Source: Silene latifolia (Eukaryota; Streptophyta; Magnoliopsida; Caryophyllales; Caryophyllaceae). Taken from it: a DNA stretch of 64,000 nt. Below the pieces are notes generated by a model. It was not told where the DNA came from. It was given only the letters and a program-made list of their open reading frames with translations, and did not search any database. Below, piece after piece: positions 1 to 11,125 of the stretch (within the stretch, counting starts at the first letter, position 1; the number at the start of each line of letters is the position of its first letter). The translations under genes and the position numbers were made by a program. Location of the stretch: positions 20,586,948-20,650,947 of the forward strand of contig NC_133532.1 in NCBI RefSeq assembly GCF_048544455.1, read 5' to 3'.

Positions 1-1098
1 CATATGTTGTCTAAGGGTAAGATTATTAGTAGTGTTGGTATAAGACTTTTGTAAGTCTTAAGACAAAACTTACTAAGATTAACAATAATCTACCCTAGTT
101 TTGACAAAGTCTTAAGTTGAGTCTTGGAAGACTCAACTTAAAACTTTGACATAACTCCTCTCCTCTTCTTTTCCTCTCTAAAACCCTAGCCTCCATCAAT
201 CAATGTGGGGCTTTTATCGATAATTAATCGATAGTATAAGCCCTAAAATAGCTTTGTTTGTCAATTACTAATATGAAAAGTTACGAATTAAACAATAAAA
301 GTCTCCCTTTTGGTGAGATTCGTTTGTCCTTCGATCTCTATTTTCGGAGTATTTTCTATCCTTTAAATTCTAGGATTTAGTTTTATCAGTAATATTCACA
401 AGAGTGATTTGTTAATGATCGTAAACGTCTCTAGTTCTCTACGTACAATGGATACAAGTTATTAAAGCAATCGTTGATGCCAATAAAAGGTAAATTTTCT
501 CCATCAAAGAATCAAACGAATGATCCCCTTAAAAGCTACATGAAGAGAGCGATACAAAGACGAGCCGAATTATCATATCATGTTTTGAGATTCCTAGATT
601 TAAAAGAGGAATTTTTGCTTTGGTTTCTTTTAGAATTGTTTTCGATTTTACATATCTTTTGTAGGTGCTATTTGATGTTTTATTAATGAATTGATATTTG
701 TTTAAAAAAAAACTTAACAAAAGACTTTGGGTAAGTCTTAGCTCTACTATGAAAGGAAATTATCCAATGAATGAATCTCATGTGTCATTTCTTTTGTAAA
801 AAAAAATGAAATGAAAAAGTAGAAAAGTAAAGTCTAAGGTAAGTCTAAAGTAAATCTGACCCATAATGTATAAAGTATGAGATGAATATGAATAATAAAT
901 AAATAATAAAAGTTAGTAAAAAGATAATGTAATAATATTAACACTTAAAAGAGTCATATCGATAATCGTGGTGTCGTATGGTTGAAAGACGTCATCACGC
1001 TGCTCCCATGTACCTTTCATTTCTGCTTTGCATTATTGCTCTCCCTCTTGAATCTTGAGAACACCAACCTCAATGAATGAGTTAGTACCAAAAAGTCT
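1..1098. other. AT-rich intergenic DNA, no supported gene
   Basis: No coding region is recognisable here. Short open stretches (for example 474-686 on the + strand) lack homology, codon bias or splice context. The stretch around 165-200 (pyrimidine-rich, then AAACCCTAGC) resembles plant 5' leader sequence but leads into no recognised ORF. One long hairpin (113-140) is listed separately. Confidence 0.5.
113..140. repeat. Inverted repeat / hairpin
   Basis: Perfect 11-bp arms (TAAGTTGAGTC at 113-123 and GACTCAACTTA at 130-140) flank a 6-base loop. The similarity extends outward to about 21 bp per arm with two mismatches. It may be the core of a small foldback element; no target duplication was found. 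Confidence 0.6.
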
Positions 1099-1101
1099 TT
1101 T

Positions 1102-1489
1102 AGAGCATCTACATTAAAGAGGATGGATCATCCTCTTAGCACTCTCTCTCATCTAAGAGGATATCCTCTTCAATGTGGGTATATACTCTTAGCATCCTCT
1201 TTGAAGAGGAAGAGGAAGTCTTCCTCTATTTTTAGAGGAAGTACAACCTTGGTCCTTGTGCCTACTAGTCATCCCCCATCTATCATGTGTCATGTAATTT
1301 GTTTTTATTTTTTTATTTTTTGGTCATAAAAAATTTGAGAGAGGATGAATAAGAGGATCCTTTTTGATGTTTGAAAAATAGAAAAAATGTTAAGAGGAGG
1401 ATGAAGAAAATGGAAAATAAGGTGTCAAAAAAATAGAAGGAAAGAGAGGAAATAAGAGGAAGGGGAGATACTCTTCAATGTGTATGCTC
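1102..1489. mobile_element. PIF/Harbinger (Tourist-like) MITE
   Basis: A 388-bp element bounded by TTA on both sides (1099-1101 and 1490-1492), the target duplication used by PIF/Harbinger transposons. The left end starts GAGCATCTACATTAAAGAGG and the reverse complement of the right end starts GAGCATACACATTGAAGAG, giving about 18 matches in 22. The interior is purine-rich with no transposase. The open frame at 1123-1329 is a by-product of this element and not a gene. Confidence 0.8.
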
Positions 1490-1649
1490 TTATGTTTTAA
1501 TTAACTAAGTACAACGGTACAAGTTACAACCTAGGTAAACCAACTTTTAAACAATTGCTTCTACCTAAGAGGCTAAGACAAAAGTCTTAACTAATTAATC
1601 ATACAAGACAATCGCTCATAATCGTTTCGAGTAGATAGTAGTATACGTT

Positions 1650-2098
1650 GTTGTCAGAATTCTAATTCCCTCTTACGATTCTACGATTTTATGATCCAAA
1701 AATGTTGGAGCGATCTCATGTCTTACGATTCTATATATTATGGTTGTAGAATCTTACGATCTATTTGTTTGAAAATTTCTAAAGGTAGGATCATAATACG
1801 ATCCTATGATCCGGTTTTATAATAAAGAATAAATATATATTTTATATAATGACATCGTAAAATCCGTATCTTGTACAATTGTAGAAACATGTTCTAACCA
1901 ATGACACAAAATGATTAATCATCAATAGTTTATGGATAAATATTAATAAATATGTATTTTGATCTATAATTTTATGGTTTTACCAAACAAAAAAAATATT
2001 TTTAGTTAGTTAGTAGAATCTTACGATCCTACGATCTGATTCTACCGATTCGATTCTACCTAGTCCATCGATCCAAATAGAATCCCGATCTTGACAAC
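1650..2098. mobile_element. Possible MITE with repeated TACGATTCTACGAT motifs
   Basis: The left end reads GTTGTCAGAATTCTAATTCC; the reverse complement of the right end reads GTTGTCAAGATCGGGATTC. Both ends are followed by multiple variants of TCTTACGATTCTACGATC. The terminal match is partial (about 13 of 18) and no clean target duplication is seen, so the family is unassigned. No coding capacity. Confidence 0.4.
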
Positions 2099-2249
2099 AT
2101 TGGAAGTACCCCTAGACTTTCGTAATTTGAATTTTGAAGTTTTTAAGAAAAATATTGCCGGATATTTGAGAGTGTCTTACCAAACGGAAGTTACACATAT
2201 GACAGAAATCAAGAAACGCTTAGCGAACTCTTTAACTTTTAATTTCCGA

Positions 2250-2548
2250 TGTTGGGTTTGTGCCTTGATTCTGTTATACGGTATCCGTATCTGTTATTGG
2301 GCTAGGTCTGTCTTGGGCCTTTATTAGGTCATTCTGTATTAGGTTTAGAGAGTATTATATAAACTCTCTAAGCCTCTATCTAGATCATCTTGCCTCGAAT
2401 CATGAATCGAAAACTCCTCACATATCAATAAAACTCTCTCCCTTCTGCCCTGTGGACGTAGCTAACACACCGTTAGTGAACCACGTAAATCTGTGCGTTT
2501 GTCTCTTTATTGTTCTTTTATCAGTTCTTTCTTGCTTCTGTTATAACA
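2250..2548 (+). repeat. 5' LTR of the Ty1-copia element
   Basis: 299 bp, TG...CA termini. It contains a TATATAA-like box near 2354-2360 and a CAATAAAA polyadenylation-like signal near 2425. It matches the 3' LTR almost base for base except for a divergent patch at about 2377-2410. Confidence 0.93.
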
Positions 2549-2551
2549 AAC

Positions 2552-2563
2552 TGGTATCAGAGC
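2552..2563 (+). other. Primer-binding site (initiator Met tRNA)
   Basis: TGGTATCAGAGC lies 3 bases after the 5' LTR and is the standard complement of the plant initiator tRNA-Met 3' end used by Copia elements. Confidence 0.9.
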
Positions 2564-2589
2564 CTTCGGGTTCCTGACCAGCGAGAAAG

Positions 2590-5500
2590 ATGTCGGCGAT
2601 GAACATAAAGATCGATCATTTTACCGGGAGGAATAGTTTTAGTCTGTGGCAGATCAAGATGCGGGCTCTGTTAAAGCAACAAGGGTTGTGGGCGCCACTT
2701 TCAGATAAGAAGACGGAAAGCACAACTGCTGCTACTGCCGCTGCTACCGCTGAGATGGCCAGTCTGGAGGAGAAGGCACATTCAACGATTATGTTGTGTC
2801 TTGCTGATGATATCATCACTGAAGTTGCGGAGGAAACTACCGCAGCCGGTCTGTGGAAAAAGCTTGAGAGTCTTTATATGACCAAGTCTTTGACCAATAA
2901 GTTGCTTCTGAAGCAACGTCTGTTTAATCTGAGAATGCAAGAAGGTATGCCTCTTCGAGATCATTTAGATCAGTTAAACACAATTTTACTAGAATTACGT
3001 AATATTGATGTTAAGGTAGAAGATGAGGATGCCGCATTAATTCTGTTAGTCTCTTTACCGTTATCGTATGAGAATTTTGTACAGTCTTTTATTGTGGGTA
3101 AAGATACTGTTACTCTAGAAGATGTTAGGTCGTCTCTTCATACTAGAGAACTGCGCCATAAGGCGGTTGGTACAGTCTAGACAATCAGTGCGGGGTTAGC
3201 GACGGTGGGGGTTATGGACAGGGAAATTCGGGGAAGAAAAAGTATAAGAAGCCTTCTTATTCGGGTTCTTCTAATTCTCTGGTACTTCGGTACTTACAGT
3301 AATTCTGGTTCTTATGTTTCTAAAGGTCCTAAACCTACTGATGTCTGTAACTACTGTAAAGGGAAGGGGCATTGGAAATTCGATTATCCCAAGAAAGATA
3401 AACAGAACAAATCTGGTACTACTACTGCTGGTGTAGCAAATGCAGGTTCCGAGGAAGATGATTATGCTCTAGTTACGGATAGGGTCACGCATCACACTGA
3501 TGTGTGGATTCTAGATTCTGGAGCATCTTACCATATATGTCCGCGCAGGGAGCGGTTTACAACTTATGAACAGGTAGATTGAGGCACTATTTCTATGGCC
3601 AACAGTGTTGTTTGCAGGATAGTTGGAATCGGCTCAGTCAGGGTAAGGACACATGATGGTAAATTCTGTACATTGAACGAGGTTAGACATGTTCCACTAA
3701 TGACAAAGAATCTGATCTCCTTAAGCACGTTAAACAGCAAGGGTTTCAGCTTTCAAGGTGTAGGTGGAGTTCGAACGTCGCAAAGGTTCGAATGTGGTTC
3801 GAGGGGTATCAATCATGGTACTCTATATTATCTTGGGGATCTACTCTGTCAGGTTCTGTTGCTGTTGCATCCTCAGATGTTGATAAAGAAGATTTGACTA
3901 AGTTGTGGCATATGAGGCTTGGTCATATGTATGAGTGAAAGGGGGATGCAAACTCTGTCAAAAGAAGATCTTCTGTGTGGTCACAAGGTCAAGAATCTGG
4001 ATTTCTGTGAGCATTGTGTATTTGGGAAGCTACATCGCAGCAAGTTTCCTAAAGCAGTGCATATGACCAAGGGCACACTTGATTACATCCATTCTAATTG
4101 TTGGGGTCCTTCTAAGGTGGAGTCTTTGGGAGGTCACAAGTATTTTGTGCCTATTATTGATGATTATTCCAGGAAGACTTGGATTTATTTGATGAAGCAC
4201 AAAAACGAAGCCTTTACTCACTTTAAGCAGTGGAAGGTATTAATGGAGAATCAAACTGGGAAGAAGGTCAAGAGACTGCGAAGCGATAATGACCTAGAGT
4301 TTTGTTGTTACGAGTTCGACGAGTTCGCAAGAATGAAGGGATTGCTAGACATCGTACGGTCGAGATACACCTCAACAAAATGGTGTAGCAGAGCGAATGA
4401 ACCAGACACTTCTGGAGAGGGCAAGGTGCATGCTCTCTAATCTTTGGACTAACAAGAAGATTTAGGCGCGGCGTTAGTACTGACATGCTATCCGATAAAT
4501 CGGGGACCTCACACGAGTCTGAATCTCAAAACTCCATTTGAGATGTGGTCTGGTAAGTCTGCTGACTATTCTATTTTAAGAGCTTTTGGTAGTACTGCTT
4601 ATTATCATGTTAGTGAAGGTAAGCTTGAGCCACGAGCTAAAAAGGGGGGTATTCATGGGCTATAGGGATGGTGTCAAGGGATACCGTATCTGGTCTCCAT
4701 CTGAGGGTAGGGTTATTTTGAGTAGAATTGTTGTCTTTGATGAAAATTCTATGGTTAATCCTACTGTGAAGTCTTATATGTTGTCAGATAGTAGTAGTAA
4801 TGTTGATAAACAGGTGGAGCAGCACGACACTCTTGATGAGAGTGTACCACAGGAAGAAGATCAACCACTACAGTCCGAATCCGAATTTGTTCCATCAGAT
4901 TCTTCATTACCAATTCCGAATCAGCAGAGTATGGCCCGTGAGCGGTCAATCAGTCCTAATTTTGGGAAGCCTCCGAATAGACTTGGTTTTGAAGATATGG
5001 TGGGTTATGCACTTCAGGTTGCTGAGGAGGTGGATCCTGACTTACATGAGTCATCCACTTTCATAGAAGCAGTTACATGTTCTGAATCTGCCCAATGGCT
5101 TGCTGCCATAGGAGATGAGATGGAGTCCCTTCAAAAGAATCAGACCTGGGAATTATCCAAGAAGCCTCAAGGGAGAAAGATTGTTACTTGTAAATGGGTC
5201 TTCAAGAAGAAAGAGGGAGAGACTGCTGCTGAGGGTATAAGGTATAAAGCTCGATTGGTAGCTCGTGGGTTCAGTCAGAAAGAGGGGGTAGACTACAATG
5301 AAATATTTTCGCTAGTGGTCAGACATACTTCCATCAGAGTGTTGCTTGCAATAGTTGCACATCAGGATTTAGAATTCGAACAGCTAGATGTGAAGACAAC
5401 TTTCCTACATGGAGAGTTGGAAGAAGAGATATACATGACTCAGCCATACGATTTCCAGATTCCGGGTAAAGAAGACTATGTTTGCAAGCTGAAGAAGTCC

Positions 5501-6587
5501 TTATATGGGCTAAAATAGTCTCGAGGCGAGTGGTATAAAAGGTTTGACTACATGTTGGAGATTGGCTACAATAGGAGTCCGTATGATTGTTGTGTTTATT
5601 CTGACAAGTGAAGAATGAGTCTTTCATTTATCCGATCCTATATGTAGACGATATGTTGATAGCTGCAGAGAGCAAGTCCGATGTTCGAAATTGAAGGGTC
5701 TTCTCGGTCTTTGAATTTGAGATGAAAGATTTGGGTGCAAGAAAAATTTTGGGAATGGAGATCTATAGGGATAGGAGTAAGAAGAAGCTTTTCTTATCTC
5801 AGAAAGGCTATATTCAGAAGGTGCTAGCAAGGTTTGACATGTCTCTTGCTAAATCCATAGATACTCCTAGTGCATCGAATGCACATCTGCATTGCTTTCT
5901 CACCCAAGTCATTTGAAGAAAGGAGTACATGTCCCGAGTTCCGTACTCTAGTGCGGTGAGTAGTTTGATGTATGCTATGGTCTGCACTAGACTGATTTAG
6001 CACTGATCGATCAGTGTGGTGAGCGGTTTATGGGTGATCCAAGTAAAGAGCACTTTGCAAGTGTGAAGAGAATTTTTCGGTACCTTAGGGTACATCGATG
6101 TTGCTCTCATTTATGGAGGTGATAGAGAGTGTCTTGTGTCAAGGTACTCAGATTCGATTATGCGGGAGATGTTTGACGCAGACGGTCAATGATTTGGTTA
6201 TGTTTTCACTCTTGGTGGTTCGATCGTCGTTGGAAGGCTACATTGCGACCTACGATTACTTTGTCTACTACCGGCGCAGTATATGGCGTTGACCGCAGCG
6301 ACTAAAGAGGGAATCGGTTAAAAGGATTGGTCGGTGATTTGGGTCTACATCGGGAGCAAGCTATTGTATTCTGTGATGATCTTAGTGCAATATGCTTGGC
6401 TAAAGATCAAGTCCATCATGAGAGGACTAAGCATATAGATGTGAGATATCACTTTCTGAGAAATGAGAAGAGGATAAAGGTGAACAAAGTGGGTACTGCT
6501 GATAACCCAGCTGACATGTTCACTAAGCCAGTTCCGCATAGCAAGTTCCAACATTGTTTGGACTTGCTAAATATCCGCAATCTGTAA
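2590..6587 (+). pseudogene. Degenerate Copia gag-pol polyprotein
   Basis: An intact gag ORF (2590-3180, 196 aa, UBN2-type) ends at a TAG. The reading frame then shifts and continues as the zinc knuckle near 3341 (CNYC...H..., last Cys replaced by Tyr) and the aspartic protease motif WILDSGASYH near 3505. Integrase pieces follow: HMRLGH before a stop, CVFGK, then IIDDYSR and RSDNDLEF carrying two of the three catalytic acids. The reverse transcriptase runs at 4586-5518 (KWVFKKK, ARLVARGF, QLDVKTTFLHG, YGLK) and stops at TAG where a Gln codon is usual; LYVDDML follows in another frame. RNase H is recognisable at 6327-6587 ([27 protein letters not shown]). Many independent lesions mean it is inactive. 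Confidence 0.92.
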
Positions 6588-6704
6588 TTGCCCTCTTGGG
6601 GGCAATATCTGAGGGGGAAGAGCTTTCTAGTACATCTGGCATTTATGGGAATGCATCTGGTACATCTGTCTGTTTGTGAGAGAATTCAAGTCAAGGTGGA
6701 GATT

Positions 6705-7005
6705 TGTTGGGTTTGTGCCTTGATTCTGTTATACGGTATCCGTATCTGTTATTGGGCTAGGTTTGTCTTGGGCCTTTATTAGGTCATTCTATATTAGGTT
6801 TAGAGAGTATTATATAAACTCTCTAAGCCTCTACCTAACAGTCATACCGTCTGAATCTGTAATCTGAAAACTCCTCACATATCAATAAAACTCTCTCCCT
6901 TCTGCCCTGTGGACGTAGCTAACACACCGTTAGTGAACCACGTAAATCTGTGCGTTTGTCTCTTTATTGTTCTTTTATCAGTTCTTTCTTGCTTCTGTTA
7001 TAACA
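6705..7005 (+). repeat. 3' LTR of the Ty1-copia element
   Basis: 301 bp, the same termini as the 5' LTR. The two copies differ by only a few single bases outside one clustered patch (about 6833-6868) where they barely align. Followed by the TCCGA target duplication. Confidence 0.93.
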
Positions 7006-7021
7006 TCCGATTATAAAAAGT

Positions 7022-7473
7022 TACTCCCTCCGTTTCATATTATATGACGTTTTGTTTTTAGATGTTAGGCTTTGACTTTCATTTTTACAAAAATATATTA
7101 GTCTAAAAATTATAAAAATTATATCATAAAATTCCTTATGAAAATACCTTTTCAAATGATTATACATTTCATTATGTTTACTCTTATATTTTGAATTTGT
7201 AGTTAAATGAAAAAATTACTTTCCTAAAAAATTACCCGTATTCAATTGACGTGTAGTGTTTTTACTTGTAGTATTCTTATCACGACTATTATAGGTTATT
7301 CATACAACTCACTCAATCACTCATACACCTGTACCATTATTAAACTCCAACATTATTGGCATTCACGTGAATAACGTGTTATGTGTAGGTGTTGTTCAGT
7401 AAGCCAAATCAAGCATAGCCGATTTGCTGCAATCATACACTAATCTTTCGAATAAATAATTGAAAGAAGATAA
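7022..7473. other. Intergenic; single Stowaway-like end
   Basis: ACTCCCTCCGTTTC at 7022-7035 looks like one terminus of a Stowaway-type MITE, but no matching GGAGGGAGT end follows within 1 kb, so the element is truncated. The rest is AT-rich with nothing recognised. Confidence 0.4.
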
Positions 7474-7833
7474 TGGCGCTGTTTGGTAAACGACATATTG
7501 ACTAATTTTTAGCATATTCAAGAATTTTAGCATGTTTGACCTATCAATATGCTAATTTTAGTGTTTGTACAAAGATATTTGGGGTCGATATCTTTGTTTT
7601 CTGATATCTTTACCCTAGCATATTGGTTAACATATTGTAAAATAGGAAATTTTTCTCCATTTTACAAAGAAAACTAACAATCTACTAATCGTAATCTGCC
7701 AATTACCAAACACTCAAATTAATTTTGCTAGTTATAATATGCTAGTCAAACCTTCTATAGAATCTGTCATTTATAACCTGCTTTTACAATCTGCTTATAC
7801 TGAAATTAATCCGTTGTTTACCAAATAGGGCCA
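7474..7833. mobile_element. hAT-like MITE
   Basis: About 360 bp. The left end GGCGCTGTTTGGTAAACGAC and the reverse complement of the right end GGCCCTATTTGGTAAACAAC match at most positions. The GTTTGGTAAAC terminus is common among plant hAT-type MITEs. No clear 8-bp target duplication remains. Confidence 0.55.
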
Positions 7834-8088
7834 ATATTTTCTATATGCGTTTTGCATGGAAAGATCAAAGATGGAGTGGTTTCACGTGAATACGTGATCG
7901 ACATGATCCGGGGTTAGTGGATTTTTGGGAAGAAAAAAATTGAAATCTTTGACTAAGTGAAATTTTGGGGTTACTAACTTTGACTAAAATTGAATTTGTA
8001 GTTAAATGAAAGTTTTTTTTTTTCTTTTTTTTTTTTTTTGGGTGGAGAAGAAACAAACTCTTTAATACGGACTAGTTTTGCGGGAATT

Positions 8089-8279
8089 AATTATGACTAA
8101 ACCTGCTAAGCTGGTGTTTAGTTTCCTCAAAAAGTCAAATTTGGGAGGGTTAAATCCATTAAATTGCTTTTAATACTCCAAAATAGATTGTTCCAACTGT
8201 CGGTAGGGAATACTCCTTGTCAATACCCAAACACAGATTGCTCCAATTATGACTAAACCTGCTAAGGTGGCGTTTAGCT
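8089..8279. repeat. 33-bp direct repeat, 157-bp period
   Basis: ATTATGACTAAACCTGCTAA occurs at about 8089 and again at about 8246, each followed by a similar GTGTTTAG or GCGTTTAG tail. The intervening DNA also contains related CCCAAACACAGATTG and AAAATAGATTG sequence. Likely a local tandem duplication. Confidence 0.6.
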
Positions 8280-8308
8280 TGCTTGACAAAAGTAAGATTT
8301 TCATACAT

Positions 8309-8496
8309 CAATCCGTCTTATTTCAGACCGCCTTACTTCAAACCGTAAAAAGACCTCTCACAAGTGAGAAGCACATGGGTGGTGGGACACCCCCATGTGC
8401 TCTCCCACTCACACCCTAAATGAGTTTTTTGTGAGAGAAAATGATATCCGTCTGACAATTTCAGACGGATATGACGGTCTGAAATAAGAATTTGTG
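8309..8496. mobile_element. Mutator-type MITE with perfect 9-bp TSD
   Basis: A 188-bp element flanked by TTCATACAT on both sides (8300-8308 and 8497-8505). Ends: CAATCCGTCTTATTTCAGAC on the left and, reverse complemented, CACAAATTCTTATTTCAGAC on the right. The 9-bp target duplication is typical of Mutator-like elements. Further inverted copies of TCCGTCTGA lie inside. No coding sequence. Confidence 0.82.
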
Positions 8497-8626
8497 TTCA
8501 TACATATACCTCATACGCTTAAGGTATGAGTTTTTCATACTCAAGAAGGAATTAGATATGAGATTGATACCATAGGTATCTAATTAAAGAAAAAAAGTGA
8601 AAAAACAAACATGGCATATAGAAATG

Positions 8627-8830
8627 CACAAATTCTTATTATAGACGGGAGATATCCGTCTATAGTTATAGATGGGCCAAATATCCACCAACTTTAAGCA
8701 TAAGACAAGCAACAAGTTGCATGGTTGGGCCAAAAAATATCACCACTTTACACATATTTGACCCGTTTTTCACTTTAGACAGATATATCTATAGTGAGAC
8801 TAAAACTTAATAATTTTCCTAAAGTACCCT
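8627..8830. mobile_element. Related Mutator-type MITE (degenerate)
   Basis: The start CACAAATTCTTATTATAGAC resembles the ends of the elements at 8309 and 12565. The right portion, reverse complemented (AGTCTCACTATAGATATATC), pairs with the left arm. I could not find a clean target duplication, so the right boundary is approximate. Confidence 0.5.
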
Positions 8831-10215
8831 TATATTTATACAGTTTTTCCACTAAATTCCTGATCACTTGAGTAATCTACCTAGTATAAAAGCTAGGTTT
8901 TTTCGTGACTTCTCATTGGTTGCTGAATTTAGGGATATATTTTGCATGTGGACCCCGCCATGATTTATATGACAATTAATTAGTCTCTCTCCTCAAATCA
9001 ATCCCCCACATTCACTTTCAGTTATTTAATTTCTCCAATTCCCCTTTTCAGAATTTCACTATGCATATATTAAAATGTTTTAATTTACATCAATCATAAA
9101 CTAAAACATAGTACATGCATAAAAAAGCATAGTTTTATGTGCTAAACAACAAGATAAAAATTGAAATAGATCTGTAAAATTACTAAATGAACATAACTAA
9201 AAATATTTAAAAATTTAAAAAATCATTAAGTCGATGAGATTTAGTACGAAAAACAGAATATGAAATTTTTTGGCTTCAATTACTATTGTGAACAAATTCA
9301 ATTTCGTAATTTTATGTTTTTTTTTAAAAAAAAAGACAATTATCATCATATCCAATTGATTAGCTACAAAAAAAAGAAATTAAAAAATATTAGAATTTCA
9401 ATTATTTATTATAAAAATAAATAAAAAAATTAAAAATAATAATGAGATTAAATCTATGAAATGCACTACAAACCCAAAAATTGATAATTTATTTCAAATA
9501 TAGATATTTTATGAAGTATCCAGATTTAGGTAAATCTACAATTTATGAAAATGCATTTTTATATTGTATTAGAGGTAGATACAGTACAATAGAAACAAAT
9601 TTACAAAATACCCAAAAAAATATTTACAATCACTTCAAAATATTGAACGACAATAAAAATAAATAAATTTGAAATTACCGATATAAAGTTTATAAAAATT
9701 GAAAAAAAATATATACACTTTAAAATACATAAAAGTGAATATAAAAAAAATTCAATATAAGTTTTGGAGCATGCATACAATAATTTCTTCTAATTGTTTT
9801 CTTTAATAATTAACTTCAAACTTCAATTCTGATCCTATAGTTTTAAATAGAATTGTTAATTTAGTCTATCGAAAAGCTTTTTTATGCATTAAATGAGAAG
9901 AGATGAGAAAGGTTGTTTAAGTTGAGTAATATGAGGGATAAAATATTAAATGATCTGAGGATGTAGAGAGAGTTTTTATTGCAAAAACCAAAAAAAGGAT
10001 GTAGAGAGTTTAGGGGAAAAAAAAGAACAAGATGGGGAGATGAGGTGAGATGGAGTCATGAAGGAGTTGAGGCGGCCTAAGTGTGAGCTTATAGGTTAGG
10101 AATCTCCTAGATAAGTAATATTGTTGGTCCATATTTTAATTTCGGTTTATCTGGTTTGCTTGTGCTTTATACCTTTTGCATTTTTTGTTTTACCGTAGTG
10201 GACAATAATGTCGTG

Positions 10216-10698
10216 TAGACCTGTCAAACGGGTCGGTGCTCGAGTCGGGCCTTACAGGTCGGGTTATACGTGTCTTGGGTCGGATTATGGTCAGAATACG
10301 GATCAGATAAAAGATTATGACGTCTTTTATTTTACCATTTTCCAGCCGAAAAACATTTTTTAAAATTAAATTATATTTAATATTAATAATATTATATTCA
10401 TTATTTTAATAATTATTTTATTATTTAATGATATAAAATTGACGTTTAAATAAATTTTTTAATTAAAAATATAAAAATAATATACTATATTTTATATTTA
10501 TTATTTCGAATATAAAATAAAAATATTAATATTTTAATAATATTTTTCATTTATTTTTGACCCATCAGGTCGAACGGGTTGGGTCGATTTTCGACCTTAG
10601 AATAACAGGTCATTTCGGATTCAGGGTCATTTTGGGTCGCGGGTCAAGATTTACGGGTGTTTGACCCTAAAAAATTGGGTCATATTTTAACAGGTCTA
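10216..10698. mobile_element. hAT-like MITE
   Basis: 483 bp, starting TAGACCTGTCAAACGGGTC; the right end, reverse complemented, starts TAGACCTGTTAAAATATGAC. Runs of GGGTCG/CGACCC are typical of this common plant family. Nested in the Helitron-like segment. No exact 8-bp duplication is visible. Confidence 0.6.
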
Positions 10699-10957
10699 AT
10701 ATTGTCGTTTATTTTCATGTTCGTCCATGTTAAAATATATTCACCAAAATCGCATTTGTGGCTCCAGAGCCCACTGCCATTGACATTCCTCCCCTTCTTT
10801 GCATTTTCTGTGTTTACGGTATATATGTACATTATTTTCTTCATTTCATTAATTCTTCTAATATTTCTGATTTTACTTTCAAAGCTATTTACCTTATTTA
10901 TTCAAGTTTTTAAATATTAAATCCCGTAAAATTCTATCCGCACGGGCATAATTATAA

Positions 10958-10962
<5 letters not shown>

Positions 10963-11052
<90 letters not shown>
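10963..11052. repeat. (ATT)n microsatellite
   Basis: About 30 trinucleotide units with a single interruption (ATC) near 10988. The long Asn-rich open frame on the - strand here is a translation of the repeat, not a gene. Confidence 0.95.
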
Positions 11053-11053
<1 letters not shown>

Positions 11054-11125
11054 AACATCATATTGTGTTATTTTATTATTACATGAAATATACCCGTGCA
11101 TATTTTTCCACGGGCCTAAAACTAG

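Larger units (their letters stand above)
2250..7005 (+). mobile_element. Ty1-copia LTR retrotransposon, complete ends, dead coding region
   Basis: A 4.76-kb element with LTRs at 2250-2548 and 6705-7005, both starting TGTTGGG and ending ATAACA, and a perfect 5-bp target duplication TCCGA at 2245-2249 and 7006-7010. A tRNA-Met type primer site follows the first LTR, and a purine-rich tract (AAGGTGGAGATT) precedes the second. Domain order gag, protease, integrase, reverse transcriptase, RNase H is that of Copia. Stops and frameshifts throughout mean it cannot be autonomous. Confidence 0.93.
8876..11125 (+). mobile_element. Probable non-autonomous Helitron
   Basis: The 5' end TCTACCTAGTATAAAAG follows an A. 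The 3' end has a CCCGTG/CACGGG stem-loop (about 11092-11115), then 7 bases and CTAG, followed by T. This is the Helitron rule: insertion between A and T, 5' TC, 3' hairpin then CTRR. The 2.25-kb interior is AT-rich, has no Rep/helicase, and carries a nested hAT-like MITE and an ATT microsatellite. The call rests on the two termini only. Confidence 0.5.

Noticed and set aside
474-686. 70-codon open frame near the left edge
   Set aside because: No recognisable domain, AT-rich context, no conserved splice or promoter signals; likely chance.
1123-1329. Open frame of 68 codons
   Set aside because: Lies inside the Tourist-like MITE and is composed of its internal repeats.
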